From Pseudomonas sp. SID14000 (GTDB lineage: Bacteria; Pseudomonadota; Gammaproteobacteria; Pseudomonadales; Pseudomonadaceae): a stretch of 42,336 bases of DNA. The position numbers and the translations under genes are program-made. Below are positions 26,071-35,827 of this stretch, one piece after another (position 1 is the stretch's first letter; each line of letters opens with the position of its first letter). The DNA is taken from NCBI RefSeq assembly GCF_002165135.1, contig NZ_NFZQ01000022.1:1-42336 (forward strand), written 5' to 3'. A model generated the notes under the pieces. The model saw only the letters and a program-made list of their open reading frames with translations. It did not search any database and was not told where the DNA came from.

Positions 26071-26143
26071 GGCCCCGGCCCTCCCCGCCCGGTCATCGGC
26101 AACAATTGATGTCACCGATGCCCTTGCGAGGCTTGCCGGGGCC
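26071..26143 (-). terminator. Long stem-loop after rpoC, probable terminator
   Basis: The arms GGCCCCGGC (26071-26079) and GCCGGGGCC (26135-26143) are perfect 9-bp complements, and inside lies CATCGG (26094-26099) pairing with CCGATG (26115-26120). It begins 11 bases past the rpoC stop. On the minus strand it is followed by TCGTCTTG, a weak T-run, so it could be a Rho-assisted end or an RNA-stability element. The str promoter follows at once. Confidence 0.5.
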
Positions 26144-26154
26144 CTGCCCTGTAC

Positions 26155-29100
26155 TTAGTTACCGCTGGAGTTCAGCGCTTCGGTCAGTGCGGCTTCCACC
26201 TCACTGGCGCTCACACGCAGCGGCTTGTCGGCATCACGGCGACGCTTGCGCTCGCTGTGGTAGGCCAGACCGGTACCAGCCGGGATCAGACGACCCACGA
26301 CCACGTTCTCTTTCAGGCCGCGCAGGTAGTCGCGCTTGCCGGTTACCGCCGCTTCGGTCAGTACGCGGGTGGTTTCCTGGAAGGAAGCCGCGGAGATGAA
26401 CGACTCGGTCGACAGCGAGGCCTTGGTGATACCCAGCAGCACGCGGGAGAACTTGGAGACGAACTTGTCCTCGGCGGCGAGACGCTCGTTCTCTACCAAT
26501 ACCTGAGTCAGTTCCATCTGGTCGCCCTTGATGAAGCTGGAGTCGCCCGACTCAGTGATCTCGACCTTGCGCAGCATCTGACGCAGGATGGTCTCGATGT
26601 GCTTGTCGTTGATCTTAACGCCTTGCAGGCGGTAAACATCCTGGATCTCGTTGACGATGTACTTCGCCAGCGCACTCACACCCAGCAGGCGCAGGATGTC
26701 GTGTGGATCGCTCGGGCCGTCGGAGATAACTTCGCCGCGGTTTACCTGTTCGCCTTCGAAGACGTTCAGGTGGCGCCACTTCGGAATCAGCTCTTCGTAC
26801 GGATCGCTACCGTCGGTCGGGGTAATGACCAGACGACGCTTGCCCTTGGTTTCCTTACCGAACGCGATGGTGCCGCTGACTTCAGCCAGAATCGAGGCTT
26901 CTTTCGGACGGCGCGCTTCGAACAGGTCGGCAACGCGTGGCAGACCACCGGTGATGTCACGGGTCTTCGACGTTTCTTGCGGGATACGCGCGATAACGTC
27001 ACCGACACCGATCTGGGCACCGTCAGCCACGCCGACGAGGGCGTTGGCCGGCAGGAAGTACTGGGCAGGTACGTCGGTACCTGGCAGGTACAGATCCTTG
27101 CCAGAAGCGTCGACCATCTTGATTGCAGGACGGATTTCCTTACCAGCGGCAGGGCGATCCTTGACGTCCAGAACTTCAATGTTGGTCAAACCGGTCAATT
27201 CGTCGGTCTGACGCTTGATGGTGATGCCTTCTTCCATGCCCACGAAGGTCACGGTACCTTTCAGTTCGGTAACGATCGGGTGGGTGTGCGGGTCCCACTT
27301 GGCGACGATGGCGCCAGCTTCGACCTTGTCACCTTCCTTGACCGAAATCACCGCACCGTAAGGCAGCTTGTAGCGCTCACGCTCACGACCGAACTCGTCG
27401 GCAATGGCCAACTCGCCCGAACGCGATACGGCAACAAGGTTGCCATCAGCACGCTCTACCTGCTTCAGGTTGTGCAGACGCACCATACCGCCGTTCTTCA
27501 CCTGGACGCTGTCGGCAGCCGAGGTACGGCTCGCAGCACCACCGATGTGGAACGTACGCATGGTCAGCTGGGTACCCGGCTCACCGATCGACTGGGCAGC
27601 GATAACGCCGACAGCTTCACCGATGTTCACCTGGTGACCGCGAGCCAGGTCACGACCGTAGCACTTGGCGCAGATGCCGTAGCGGGTTTCGCAGTTGATC
27701 GGCGAACGCACGACCACTTCGTCGATGCTGTTCAGCTCGATGAACTCGACCCACTTCTCGTCAACCAGGGTACCGGCCGGAACGATGACGTCCTCGGTGC
27801 CTGGCTTGAACACGTCACGGGCGATGACACGACCCAGTACACGCTCACCCAGCGGCTCTACAACGTCGCCGCCTTCGATGTGCGGGGTCATCAGCAGGCC
27901 CTGGTCGGTGCCGCAGTCGATCTCGGTAACCACCAGATCCTGGGCAACGTCTACCAGACGACGAGTCAGGTAACCGGAGTTCGCAGTCTTCAGTGCGGTA
28001 TCCGCCAGACCCTTACGAGCACCGTGGGTCGAAATGAAGTACTGCAGAACGCTCAGACCTTCACGGAAGTTCGCGGTGATCGGCGTCTCGATGATGGAGC
28101 CGTCCGGCTTGGCCATCAGGCCACGCATACCGGCCAGCTGACGGATCTGGGCTGCGGAACCCCGCGCACCAGAGTCAGCCATCATGTACATCGAGTTGAA
28201 GGACTCTTGCTCGACTTCCTTGCCTTCGCGGTCGATGACCTTCTCTTTCGAGAGGTTGGCCATCATCGCCTTGGACACTTCGTCGTTCGCCTTCGACCAC
28301 AAGTCGATGACCTTGTTGTACTTCTCGCCCTGGGTTACCAGGCCGGAGGCGTACTGGCTCTCGATTTCCTTCACTTCGTCGGTAGCGGTACCGATGATGC
28401 GGGCTTTCTCGTCCGGGATAACGAAGTCGTTAACACCGATGGAAACGCCGGAAATGGTCGAGTAAGCGAAACCGGTGTACATCAGCTGGTCAGCGAAGAT
28501 AACGGTCTCTTTCAGACCAACCACGCGGTAGCACTGGTTGATCAGCTTGGAGATCGCCTTCTTCTTCATCGGCTGGTTGACCACGTCGTACGGCAGGCCT
28601 GCCGGTACAACCTGGAACAGCAGCGCACGGCCGACGGTGGTGTCGACGATGCGGGTGTTCTTGACCACGGAACCGTCACGCTCTTTCACGGTTTCGTTGA
28701 TACGAACCTTGATTTTCGCGTGCAGGGCAGCCTCGCCGGCGCGGAATACGCGGTCGACTTCCTGCAGGTCGGCGAACACGCGACCTTCGCCCTTGGCGTT
28801 GATGGCTTCGCGGGTCATGTAGTACAGACCCAGTACCACGTCCTGCGACGGAACGATGATTGGCTCACCGTTGGCTGGCGACAGGATGTTGTTGGTCGAC
28901 ATCATCAGCGCGCGCGCTTCGAGCTGGGCTTCCAGGGTCAGCGGCACGTGAACGGCCATCTGGTCACCGTCGAAGTCGGCGTTGTAAGCGGCACAGACCA
29001 GCGGGTGCAGCTGGATAGCCTTACCTTCGATCAGAACCGGTTCAAAGGCCTGGATACCCAGACGGTGCAGGGTCGGTGCACGGTTGAGCAGCACGGGGTG

Positions 29101-30354
29101 TTCGCGGATCACCTCGGCGAGCACGTCCCACACCTCTGGCAGCTCGCGCTCGACCATCTTCTTGGCAGCCTTGATGGTGGTGGCCAGACCACGCATTTCC
29201 AGCTTGCCGAAAATGAACGGCTTGAACAGCTCGAGAGCCATCTTCTTCGGCAGACCGCACTGGTGCAGACGCAGGGTCGGGCCTACGGTAATTACCGAAC
29301 GGCCGGAGTAGTCCACACGCTTACCGAGCAGGTTCTGACGGAAGCGACCTTGCTTACCTTTGATCATGTCGGCCAGGGACTTCAGCGGACGCTTGTTCGA
29401 GCCAGTGATGGCGCGACCACGACGGCCGTTGTCCAGCAGGGCGTCGACCGCTTCCTGCAGCATGCGCTTTTCGTTGCGCACGATGATGTCCGGCGCCGAC
29501 AGATCCAGCAGGCGCTTCAGACGGTTGTTACGGTTGATCACCCGACGATACAGGTCGTTCAGGTCGGAGGTCGCGAAGCGGCCACCATCCAGCGGAACCA
29601 GCGGACGCAGGTCCGGCGGCAGCACTGGCAGGACGGTCAGGACCATCCACTCAGGCAGGTTGCCCGAGCCCTGGAAAGCCTCCATCAGCTTCAGGCGCTT
29701 GGACAGCTTCTTGATCTTGGTTTCCGAGTTGGTCTGCGGAATTTCTTCGCGCAGGCGACCGATCTCGTGCTCCAGGTCGATAGCATGCAGCAGCTCGCGG
29801 ACAGCCTCGGCCCCCATGCGGGCGTCGAAGTCGTCACCGAACTCTTCCAGCGCTTCGAAGTACTGCTCGTCGTTCAGCAGCTGGCCCTTTTCCAGGGTGG
29901 TCATGCCCGGATCGATAACGACGTAGCTCTCGAAGTAGAGCACGCGCTCGATGTCACGCAGGGTCATGTCCATCAGCAGGCCGATACGGGACGGCAGCGA
30001 CTTCAGGAACCAGATGTGGGCAACCGGCGAGGCCAGTTCGATGTGCGCCATGCGCTCACGACGAACTTTTGCCAGGGCAACTTCAACGCCGCACTTCTCG
30101 CAGATCACGCCGCGGTGCTTGAGGCGCTTGTACTTGCCGCACAGGCACTCGTAGTCCTTGACTGGGCCAAAGATCTTGGCGCAGAACAGGCCGTCACGCT
30201 CAGGCTTGAACGTACGGTAGTTGATGGTTTCCGGCTTCTTAACTTCACCGAACGACCACGAACGGATCATTTCAGGCGACGCCAGACCGATGCGGATGGC
30301 GTCGAACTCTTCGACTTGACCCTGGTTTTTCAGCAAATTCAGTAGGTCTTTCAA
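26155..30354 (-). CDS. rpoC: DNA-directed RNA polymerase subunit beta-prime
   Basis: Beta-prime carries the catalytic magnesium site and the clamp. The 1399-residue product has the N-terminal zinc ribbon C70/C72/C85/C88, the catalytic NADFDGD at residues 458-464, and the second zinc cluster in the CETRYGICAKCYGRDLA region. The start codon is TTG (30352-30354), supported by the family N-terminus MKDLLNLLKNQGQVEEF and a strong AGGAGG 7 bases upstream. It follows rpoB by 64 bases. Confidence 0.98.
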   Translation of the reverse strand: MKDLLNLLKNQGQVEEFDAIRIGLASPEMIRSWSFGEVKKPETINYRTFKPERDGLFCAKIFGPVKDYECLCGKYKRLKHRGVICEKCGVEVALAKVRRERMAHIELASPVAHIWFLKSLPSRIGLLMDMTLRDIERVLYFESYVVIDPGMTTLEKGQLLNDEQYFEALEEFGDDFDARMGAEAVRELLHAIDLEHEIGRLREEIPQTNSETKIKKLSKRLKLMEAFQGSGNLPEWMVLTVLPVLPPDLRPLVPLDGGRFATSDLNDLYRRVINRNNRLKRLLDLSAPDIIVRNEKRMLQEAVDALLDNGRRGRAITGSNKRPLKSLADMIKGKQGRFRQNLLGKRVDYSGRSVITVGPTLRLHQCGLPKKMALELFKPFIFGKLEMRGLATTIKAAKKMVERELPEVWDVLAEVIREHPVLLNRAPTLHRLGIQAFEPVLIEGKAIQLHPLVCAAYNADFDGDQMAVHVPLTLEAQLEARALMMSTNNILSPANGEPIIVPSQDVVLGLYYMTREAINAKGEGRVFADLQEVDRVFRAGEAALHAKIKVRINETVKERDGSVVKNTRIVDTTVGRALLFQVVPAGLPYDVVNQPMKKKAISKLINQCYRVVGLKETVIFADQLMYTGFAYSTISGVSIGVNDFVIPDEKARIIGTATDEVKEIESQYASGLVTQGEKYNKVIDLWSKANDEVSKAMMANLSKEKVIDREGKEVEQESFNSMYMMADSGARGSAAQIRQLAGMRGLMAKPDGSIIETPITANFREGLSVLQYFISTHGARKGLADTALKTANSGYLTRRLVDVAQDLVVTEIDCGTDQGLLMTPHIEGGDVVEPLGERVLGRVIARDVFKPGTEDVIVPAGTLVDEKWVEFIELNSIDEVVVRSPINCETRYGICAKCYGRDLARGHQVNIGEAVGVIAAQSIGEPGTQLTMRTFHIGGAASRTSAADSVQVKNGGMVRLHNLKQVERADGNLVAVSRSGELAIADEFGRERERYKLPYGAVISVKEGDKVEAGAIVAKWDPHTHPIVTELKGTVTFVGMEEGITIKRQTDELTGLTNIEVLDVKDRPAAGKEIRPAIKMVDASGKDLYLPGTDVPAQYFLPANALVGVADGAQIGVGDVIARIPQETSKTRDITGGLPRVADLFEARRPKEASILAEVSGTIAFGKETKGKRRLVITPTDGSDPYEELIPKWRHLNVFEGEQVNRGEVISDGPSDPHDILRLLGVSALAKYIVNEIQDVYRLQGVKINDKHIETILRQMLRKVEITESGDSSFIKGDQMELTQVLVENERLAAEDKFVSKFSRVLLGITKASLSTESFISAASFQETTRVLTEAAVTGKRDYLRGLKENVVVGRLIPAGTGLAYHSERKRRRDADKPLRVSASEVEAALTEALNSSGN

Positions 30355-30418
30355 GGCCTTTCCTCCTGGCGGAGCAGGGAGCGGGCATTACCTGCCCCAC
30401 TCCCCTTCGCGTCACGTG

Positions 30419-33400
30419 TTATTCGGTTTCCAGATCGATATCGATACCGAGCGAACGGATCTCTTTGATCAACACGTTGAAGGACTCGGGCATGCCCGGC
30501 TCCATACGGTGATCGCCATCCACGATGTTCTTGTACATCTTGGTACGGCCGTTCACGTCGTCCGACTTCACTGTGAGCATTTCTTGCAGGGTGTATGCCG
30601 CGCCGTATGCTTCCAGCGCCCACACTTCCATCTCCCCGAAACGCTGACCACCGAACTGCGCCTTACCACCCAGCGGCTGCTGGGTAACCAGGCTGTAGGA
30701 ACCAGTGGAACGCGCGTGCATCTTGTCGTCCACCAAGTGGTTCAGCTTGAGCATGTACATGTAACCAACGGTCACAGGACGCTCGAACTTGTTGCCGGTA
30801 CGGCCATCGAACAGCACCATCTGGCCGCTCTCTGGCAGGTCGGCCAGCTTCAGCATGGCCTTGATCTCGCGCTCCTTGGCACCGTCGAAGACCGGGGTAG
30901 CCATTGGCACGCCCTTCTTCAGGTTGTGGGCCAGGGCCAGGATCTCTTCGTCGGTGAACTCGTCCAGGTTTTCCTGGCGACCGCCGATCTCGTTGTAGAC
31001 CTCGGTCAGGAACACGCGCAGTTCAGCGGCCTTGCGCTGCTCTTCGATCATGCGGTCGATCTTCTCGCCCAGGCCCTTGGCCGCCAGGCCCAGGTGGGTT
31101 TCGAGGATCTGACCGACGTTCATACGCGAAGGTACACCCAGCGGGTTCAGTACGACATCGACCGGAGTACCGTTGGCGTCGTGCGGCATGTCTTCAACCG
31201 GCATGATTACCGAGACAACACCCTTGTTACCGTGACGACCGGCCATCTTGTCACCCGGCTGGATGCGACGGCGGATTGCCAGGTAGACCTTGACGATCTT
31301 CAGTACGCCCGGTGCCAGGTCATCGCCCTGCTGCAGCTTGCGCTTCTTGTCTTCGAACTTGTCGTCCAGCAGACGGCGACGATCGACGATGTACTGCTGA
31401 GCCTTTTCCAGCTGCTCGTTCAGTGCATCTTCGGCCATGCGCAGTTTGAACCACTGGCCGTGCTCCAGACCGTCCAGCACTTCGTCAGTGATCACGGTGC
31501 CTTTCTTCAGGCCCGCGCCACCGTCGACCACCTGGCCGTTCAGGGCAGAACGCAGACGCTCGAAGGTTGCACCTTCGACGATGCGGAACTCTTCGTTGAG
31601 GTCCTTGCGGATCTCGTCCAGCTGCATCTTCTCGATGGCCAGGGCGCGGCTATCGCGCTCGACGCCATCACGGGTGAAGACCTGTACATCGATGACGGTA
31701 CCCTTGGTGCCGGTTGGCACACGCAGGGAGGTGTCCTTAACGTCGCTGGCCTTCTCACCGAAGATTGCGCGCAGCAGTTTTTCTTCCGGAGTCAGCTGGG
31801 TTTCGCCTTTTGGCGTTACCTTGCCGACCAGGATGTCGCCAGCGCCGACTTCGGCACCCACGTAGACGATACCGGCTTCGTCCAGCTTGTTCAGTGCGGC
31901 TTCACCCACGTTCGGGATGTCCGCAGTGATTTCCTCTGGGCCAAGCTTGGTGTCACGCGCCACACAGGTCAGTTCCTGGATGTGGATGGTGGTGAAGCGA
32001 TCTTCCTGGACCACACGCTCGGACAGGCAGATGGAGTCTTCGAAGTTGAAGCCGTTCCACGCCATGAACGCGATGCGCATGTTCTGACCCAGTGCCAGCT
32101 CACCCATGTCGGTGGACGGGCCGTCGGCCATGATGTCGCCACGCTGAACCTTGTCACCCTTGCTTACCAGCGGACGCTGGTTGATGCAGGTGTTCTGGTT
32201 CGAACGGGTGTACTTGGTCAGGTTGTAGATATCCACACCTGCTTCGCCGGTTTCCACTTCGTCGTCGGCAACGCGAACAACGATACGGCTGGCGTCGACG
32301 GAGTCGATCACACCACCGCGGCGAGCAACCACGCAGACACCGGAGTCACGGGCAACGTTGCGCTCCATGCCGGTACCTACCAGCGGCTTGTCGGCGCGCA
32401 GGGTCGGTACAGCCTGACGCTGCATGTTCGAACCCATCAATGCACGGTTGGCATCGTCGTGCTCGAGGAACGGAATCAGCGACGCAGCGACGGAAACAAC
32501 CTGCTTCGGCGAAACGTCCATCAGGGTGACGTCTTCCGGCGCCTTGACGGTGAATTCGTTCAGGTGACGAACAGCTACCAGCTCATCGATCAGCTGCTTC
32601 TTCTCGTTCATCGCGGCCGAAGCCTGGGCGATGACGTGATCCGCTTCTTCAATGGCCGACAGGAACACGATGTCGTCGCTGACCACCCCTTCCTTCACAA
32701 CGCGGTACGGGCTTTCCAGGAAGCCGTACTGGTTGGTGCGGGCATAGGCTGCCAGGGAGTTGATCAGACCGATGTTCGGACCTTCAGGGGTCTCGATCGG
32801 GCACACGCGACCGTAATGGGTCGGGTGTACGTCACGGACTTCGAAGCCGGCACGCTCACGGGTCAGACCGCCTGGGCCGAGTGCGGAGACGCGGCGCTTG
32901 TGGGTGATCTCGGAGAGCGGGTTGTTCTGGTCCATGAACTGGGACAGCTGGCTGGAACCGAAGAACTCTTTCACCGCCGCCGCAACCGGCTTGGCGTTGA
33001 TCAGGTCTTGCGGCATCAGGCCTTCGCTTTCCGCCATCGACAGGCGTTCCTTGACCGCGCGCTCGACACGCACCAGGCCAACGCGGAACTGGTTCTCGGC
33101 CATCTCGCCGACGCAACGTACGCGACGGTTACCCAGGTGGTCGATGTCGTCGACGATGCCTTTGCCGTTACGGATGTCGACCAGGGTCTTCAGAACCTCG
33201 ACGATATCTTCCTTGCTCAGCACGCCCGAACCTTCGATCTCGGTACGACCGATACGACGGTTGAACTTCATGCGGCCAACGGCAGACAGGTCGTAACGCT
33301 CGGCGCTGAAGAACAGGTTGTTGAACAGGGTCTCGGCAGCATCCTTGGTTGGCGGCTCGCCAGGACGCATCATGCGGTAGATCTCGACCAGGGCTTCCAG

Positions 33401-34492
33401 CTGGTTGCTGGTGGTGTCGATCTTCAGGGTGTCGGAGATGAACGGACCGCAATCGATGTCGTTGGTGTACAGGGTCTCGATACGGACGACCTGTGCCTTG
33501 GCGACCTTGATAAGCAGCTCGGTGGTCATCTCGGTGTTGCATTCGGCCAGGATCTCGCCGGTAGCCGGATGCACGATGGCCTTGGCAGTAGTGCGGCCCA
33601 GGACGTATTCCATAGGAACGTCCAGCTGCTTGACGCCGGCCTTCTCGAGCTGATTGATGTGGCGCGCGGTAATACGGCGGCCCTGCTCGACGATGACTTT
33701 ACCGGTTTCGTCATGGATATCCATGACCGCAACCTCACCACGCAGACGCTGCGGCACCAGTTCCAGGCTGAGCTTCTCGCCGGAAATGTGGAAGACGTTG
33801 GTGGTGTAGAAGGTGTTCAGCACTTCTTCAGTGCTGTAACCCAGGGCACGCAGCAGCACCGAGGCCGGCAGTTTGCGGCGACGGTCGATACGTACGAACA
33901 CGCAGTCCTTCGGGTCGAACTCGAAGTCCAGCCAGGAACCGCGGTAAGGGATGATGCGAGCGGAGTACAGCAGCTTGCCGGAGCTGTGAGTCTTGCCACG
34001 GTCGTGGTCGAAGAACACACCAGGCGAACGGTGCAGCTGGGAAACGATCACACGCTCGGTACCGTTGATAACGAAGGTACCGTTCTCAGTCATCAGGGGG
34101 ATTTCACCCATGTAGACTTCTTGCTCTTTGATGTCCTTGATCGCCTTGTTCGACGATTCCTTGTCGAAGATGATCAGGCGCACCTTGACCCGCAGTGGGA
34201 CCGCGAAGGTCACGCCACGCAGGACACATTCCTTCACATCGAAGGCGGGTTCGCCCAGGCGATAGCCTACGTACTCCAGGGCAGCATTGCCGGAGTAGCT
34301 GATGATCGGAAATACCGATTTGAAGGCCGCGTGCAGGCCGACGTCGCGGAACTGATCCTTGGATGCTCCCGCTTGCAGGAATTCGCGATACGAATCCAGC
34401 TGGATGGCCAGGAGGTAAGGCACATCCATGACGTCCGGCAACTTGCTAAAGTCCTTGCGGATACGTTTTTTCTCAGTGTATGAGTAAGCCAT
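30419..34492 (-). CDS. rpoB: DNA-directed RNA polymerase subunit beta
   Basis: Beta forms the other half of the active-site cleft and the rifampicin pocket. The 1357-residue product starts MAYSYTEKKRIRKDFSKLPD. The rifampicin region near residues 515-540 (SQFMDQNNPLSEITHKRR) is wild type: D521, H531 and S536 are unchanged, so rifampicin susceptibility at this site is expected. It follows rplL after a structured 220-base spacer. Confidence 0.98.
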   Translation of the reverse strand: MAYSYTEKKRIRKDFSKLPDVMDVPYLLAIQLDSYREFLQAGASKDQFRDVGLHAAFKSVFPIISYSGNAALEYVGYRLGEPAFDVKECVLRGVTFAVPLRVKVRLIIFDKESSNKAIKDIKEQEVYMGEIPLMTENGTFVINGTERVIVSQLHRSPGVFFDHDRGKTHSSGKLLYSARIIPYRGSWLDFEFDPKDCVFVRIDRRRKLPASVLLRALGYSTEEVLNTFYTTNVFHISGEKLSLELVPQRLRGEVAVMDIHDETGKVIVEQGRRITARHINQLEKAGVKQLDVPMEYVLGRTTAKAIVHPATGEILAECNTEMTTELLIKVAKAQVVRIETLYTNDIDCGPFISDTLKIDTTSNQLEALVEIYRMMRPGEPPTKDAAETLFNNLFFSAERYDLSAVGRMKFNRRIGRTEIEGSGVLSKEDIVEVLKTLVDIRNGKGIVDDIDHLGNRRVRCVGEMAENQFRVGLVRVERAVKERLSMAESEGLMPQDLINAKPVAAAVKEFFGSSQLSQFMDQNNPLSEITHKRRVSALGPGGLTRERAGFEVRDVHPTHYGRVCPIETPEGPNIGLINSLAAYARTNQYGFLESPYRVVKEGVVSDDIVFLSAIEEADHVIAQASAAMNEKKQLIDELVAVRHLNEFTVKAPEDVTLMDVSPKQVVSVAASLIPFLEHDDANRALMGSNMQRQAVPTLRADKPLVGTGMERNVARDSGVCVVARRGGVIDSVDASRIVVRVADDEVETGEAGVDIYNLTKYTRSNQNTCINQRPLVSKGDKVQRGDIMADGPSTDMGELALGQNMRIAFMAWNGFNFEDSICLSERVVQEDRFTTIHIQELTCVARDTKLGPEEITADIPNVGEAALNKLDEAGIVYVGAEVGAGDILVGKVTPKGETQLTPEEKLLRAIFGEKASDVKDTSLRVPTGTKGTVIDVQVFTRDGVERDSRALAIEKMQLDEIRKDLNEEFRIVEGATFERLRSALNGQVVDGGAGLKKGTVITDEVLDGLEHGQWFKLRMAEDALNEQLEKAQQYIVDRRRLLDDKFEDKKRKLQQGDDLAPGVLKIVKVYLAIRRRIQPGDKMAGRHGNKGVVSVIMPVEDMPHDANGTPVDVVLNPLGVPSRMNVGQILETHLGLAAKGLGEKIDRMIEEQRKAAELRVFLTEVYNEIGGRQENLDEFTDEEILALAHNLKKGVPMATPVFDGAKEREIKAMLKLADLPESGQMVLFDGRTGNKFERPVTVGYMYMLKLNHLVDDKMHARSTGSYSLVTQQPLGGKAQFGGQRFGEMEVWALEAYGAAYTLQEMLTVKSDDVNGRTKMYKNIVDGDHRMEPGMPESFNVLIKEIRSLGIDIDLETE

Positions 34493-34638
34493 CAGCGTTC
34501 CCCAGCTTGGTCACCTGCTTGTTTGGCTTCTCCCGGCGGGAGCAGCCAGAAAATCGTGCAAACCACTTGGTTTGCGCCACCCACATGGGTGTCTTGCAGC
34601 TTGTTATCGGGGCCGGCCTGACCGGCCACCAATAACGG
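34493..34638 (-). promoter_or_regulatory. Structured rpoB leader (candidate processing site)
   Basis: Between the attenuator and rpoB, three perfect or near-perfect hairpins are visible: GCAAACCA/TGGTTTGC at 34558-34575, CACCCA/TGGGTG at 34578-34591, and GGCCGG-rich pairs near 34611-34628. In E. coli the same interval contains an RNase III processing site; that assignment here is an inference from position and structure. Confidence 0.45.
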
Positions 34639-34667
34639 AAAAAGGCCGGTGGCATAAGCCACCAGCC
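34639..34667 (-). terminator. rplL-rpoB attenuator
   Basis: On the minus strand GGCTGGTGGC and GCCACCGGCC form a 10-bp stem with one wobble pair around TTAT, followed by TTTTT. It lies 45 bases after rplL and before rpoB, the place of the well-known partial terminator that lowers polymerase mRNA relative to L7/L12. Confidence 0.8.
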
Positions 34668-34712
34668 ATCAGCCCTTCGCTCAACGCTCGGACTGGAGTC
34701 GCAAGGTCGAGA

Positions 34713-35081
34713 TTACTTCAGCTCGACTTTAGCGCCAGCTTCTTCCAGCTTCTTCTTCGCGTCTTCAGCGGCTTCTTTCGAAACGCCTTCAGCGATAACC
34801 TGAGGAGCGCCGTCGACTTTCTCTTTGGCTTCTTTCAGGCCCAGACCGGTCAGTTCACGAACGGCCTTGATCACGTTTACTTTCTTGTCGCCAGCTTCGG
34901 TCAGAACGACGTTGAACTCGGTCTGCTCTTCAGCAGCAGCGGCAGCAACAGCTGGGCCAGCGGCAACAGCGGCAGCAGCGGTAACGCCGAAGGTTTCTTC
35001 CATCGCCTTGATCAGTTCAACAATTTCCAGAACAGTTTTCTGGCCGATCGCTTCGATGATTTGCTCGTTAGTCAGAGACAT
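34713..35081 (-). CDS. rplL: 50S ribosomal protein L7/L12
   Basis: L7/L12 forms the multi-copy stalk that recruits translational GTPases. The 122-residue acidic protein has an N-terminal dimerisation helix (MSLTNEQIIEAIGQKTVLEI), an Ala-rich hinge, and the C-terminal factor-binding domain (FNVVLTEAGDKKVNVIKAVR). It is 78 bases after rplJ. Confidence 0.98.
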   Translation of the reverse strand: MSLTNEQIIEAIGQKTVLEIVELIKAMEETFGVTAAAAVAAGPAVAAAAAEEQTEFNVVLTEAGDKKVNVIKAVRELTGLGLKEAKEKVDGAPQVIAEGVSKEAAEDAKKKLEEAGAKVELK

Positions 35082-35159
35082 GACTTAAATCCTGTATTGG
35101 GGTGACAGCCTACGCAGCCATCAAATTAAACGTATGATTTTGAAAGAGTTGCGCGTGCC

Positions 35160-35660
35160 TTAGGCAGCAGCAGCTTCTTTCTGGTCGCGCAGAGCTGCCA
35201 GGGTACGAGCCAGCTTGCTGGTTGCACCTTGGATTACGCTCATCAGCTGTGCGATAGCCTCGTCGCGAGTTGGCAGGGTTGCCAGCACGTCGATCTGGTT
35301 AGCGGCAAGGAACTTGCCGTCAAACGCAGCTGCCTTGATCTCGAACTTGTCCTGACCCTTGGCGAACTCTTTGAACAGACGGGCAGCAGCGCCCGGGTGT
35401 TCGTTGGAGAAAGCAATCAGGGTCGGGCCTTTGAACGCGTCGTTGAGGATCGAGAATTCGGTGCCTTCAACAGCGCGCTTGAGCAGGGTGTTACGTACGA
35501 CACGTACGTAAACGCCAGCTTCGCGGGCCTCTTTACGGAGTCCGGTCATTGCGCCTACAGTCACACCACGGGCATCGGCCACGACAGCGGACAGAGCGAC
35601 TTTGGCAGCCTCGTTGACTTCAGCGACGATGGCCTTCTTGTCTTCGAGTTTAATTGCCAC
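35160..35660 (-). CDS. rplJ: 50S ribosomal protein L10
   Basis: L10 anchors L7/L12 dimers to the 23S rRNA and, as the L10-L12 complex, represses its own mRNA. The 166-residue product begins at GTG (35658-35660), read as MAIKLEDKKAIVAEVNEAAK, with AGGAG 7 bases upstream. A longer in-frame reading to 35747 covers the regulatory leader and is rejected. The C-terminal helix with ALRDQKEAAAA binds L12. Confidence 0.96.
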   Translation of the reverse strand: MAIKLEDKKAIVAEVNEAAKVALSAVVADARGVTVGAMTGLRKEAREAGVYVRVVRNTLLKRAVEGTEFSILNDAFKGPTLIAFSNEHPGAAARLFKEFAKGQDKFEIKAAAFDGKFLAANQIDVLATLPTRDEAIAQLMSVIQGATSKLARTLAALRDQKEAAAA

Positions 35661-35664
35661 GGGT

Positions 35665-35800
35665 TTACTCCTGGTTTCTACCGTTTCATCTGGCCGAAGC
35701 CGGATGTCGTTTTGGTGTCTGATTCGGTAACGAATCGGGAGCACCATCTGCGTGGGCTGGTGTTTTAAGGCTTGCGCCGCCTACGGTCTTGGATAGCCCC
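35665..35800 (-). promoter_or_regulatory. L10 leader: autoregulatory mRNA element
   Basis: The minus strand contains GACCGTAGG (35780-35788) and, after GCGGCGCAAGCC, the segment CCAGCCCACGCAGATGGTG (35742-35760). This closely resembles the E. coli rplJ leader kink-turn, CCUACGUAGACGGUG, where L10-(L12)4 binds. A further hairpin (GATTCGTTACCGAATC, 35719-35734) lies between it and the GTG start. Confidence 0.75.
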
Positions 35801-35827
35801 CGCCAGGCAGGGACCCCAATTTTTGCT

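Noticed and set aside
26257..30345. A 1362-codon open frame on the plus strand, antisense to rpoC
   Set aside because: Same cause as for rpoB; the composition (rich in His, Gln, Val, Asp) is typical of an antisense shadow.
30416..34483. A 1355-codon open frame on the plus strand, antisense to rpoB
   Set aside because: It mirrors rpoB in the opposite frame. Strong GC codon bias leaves few stops on the other strand; there is no ribosome binding site or known family.
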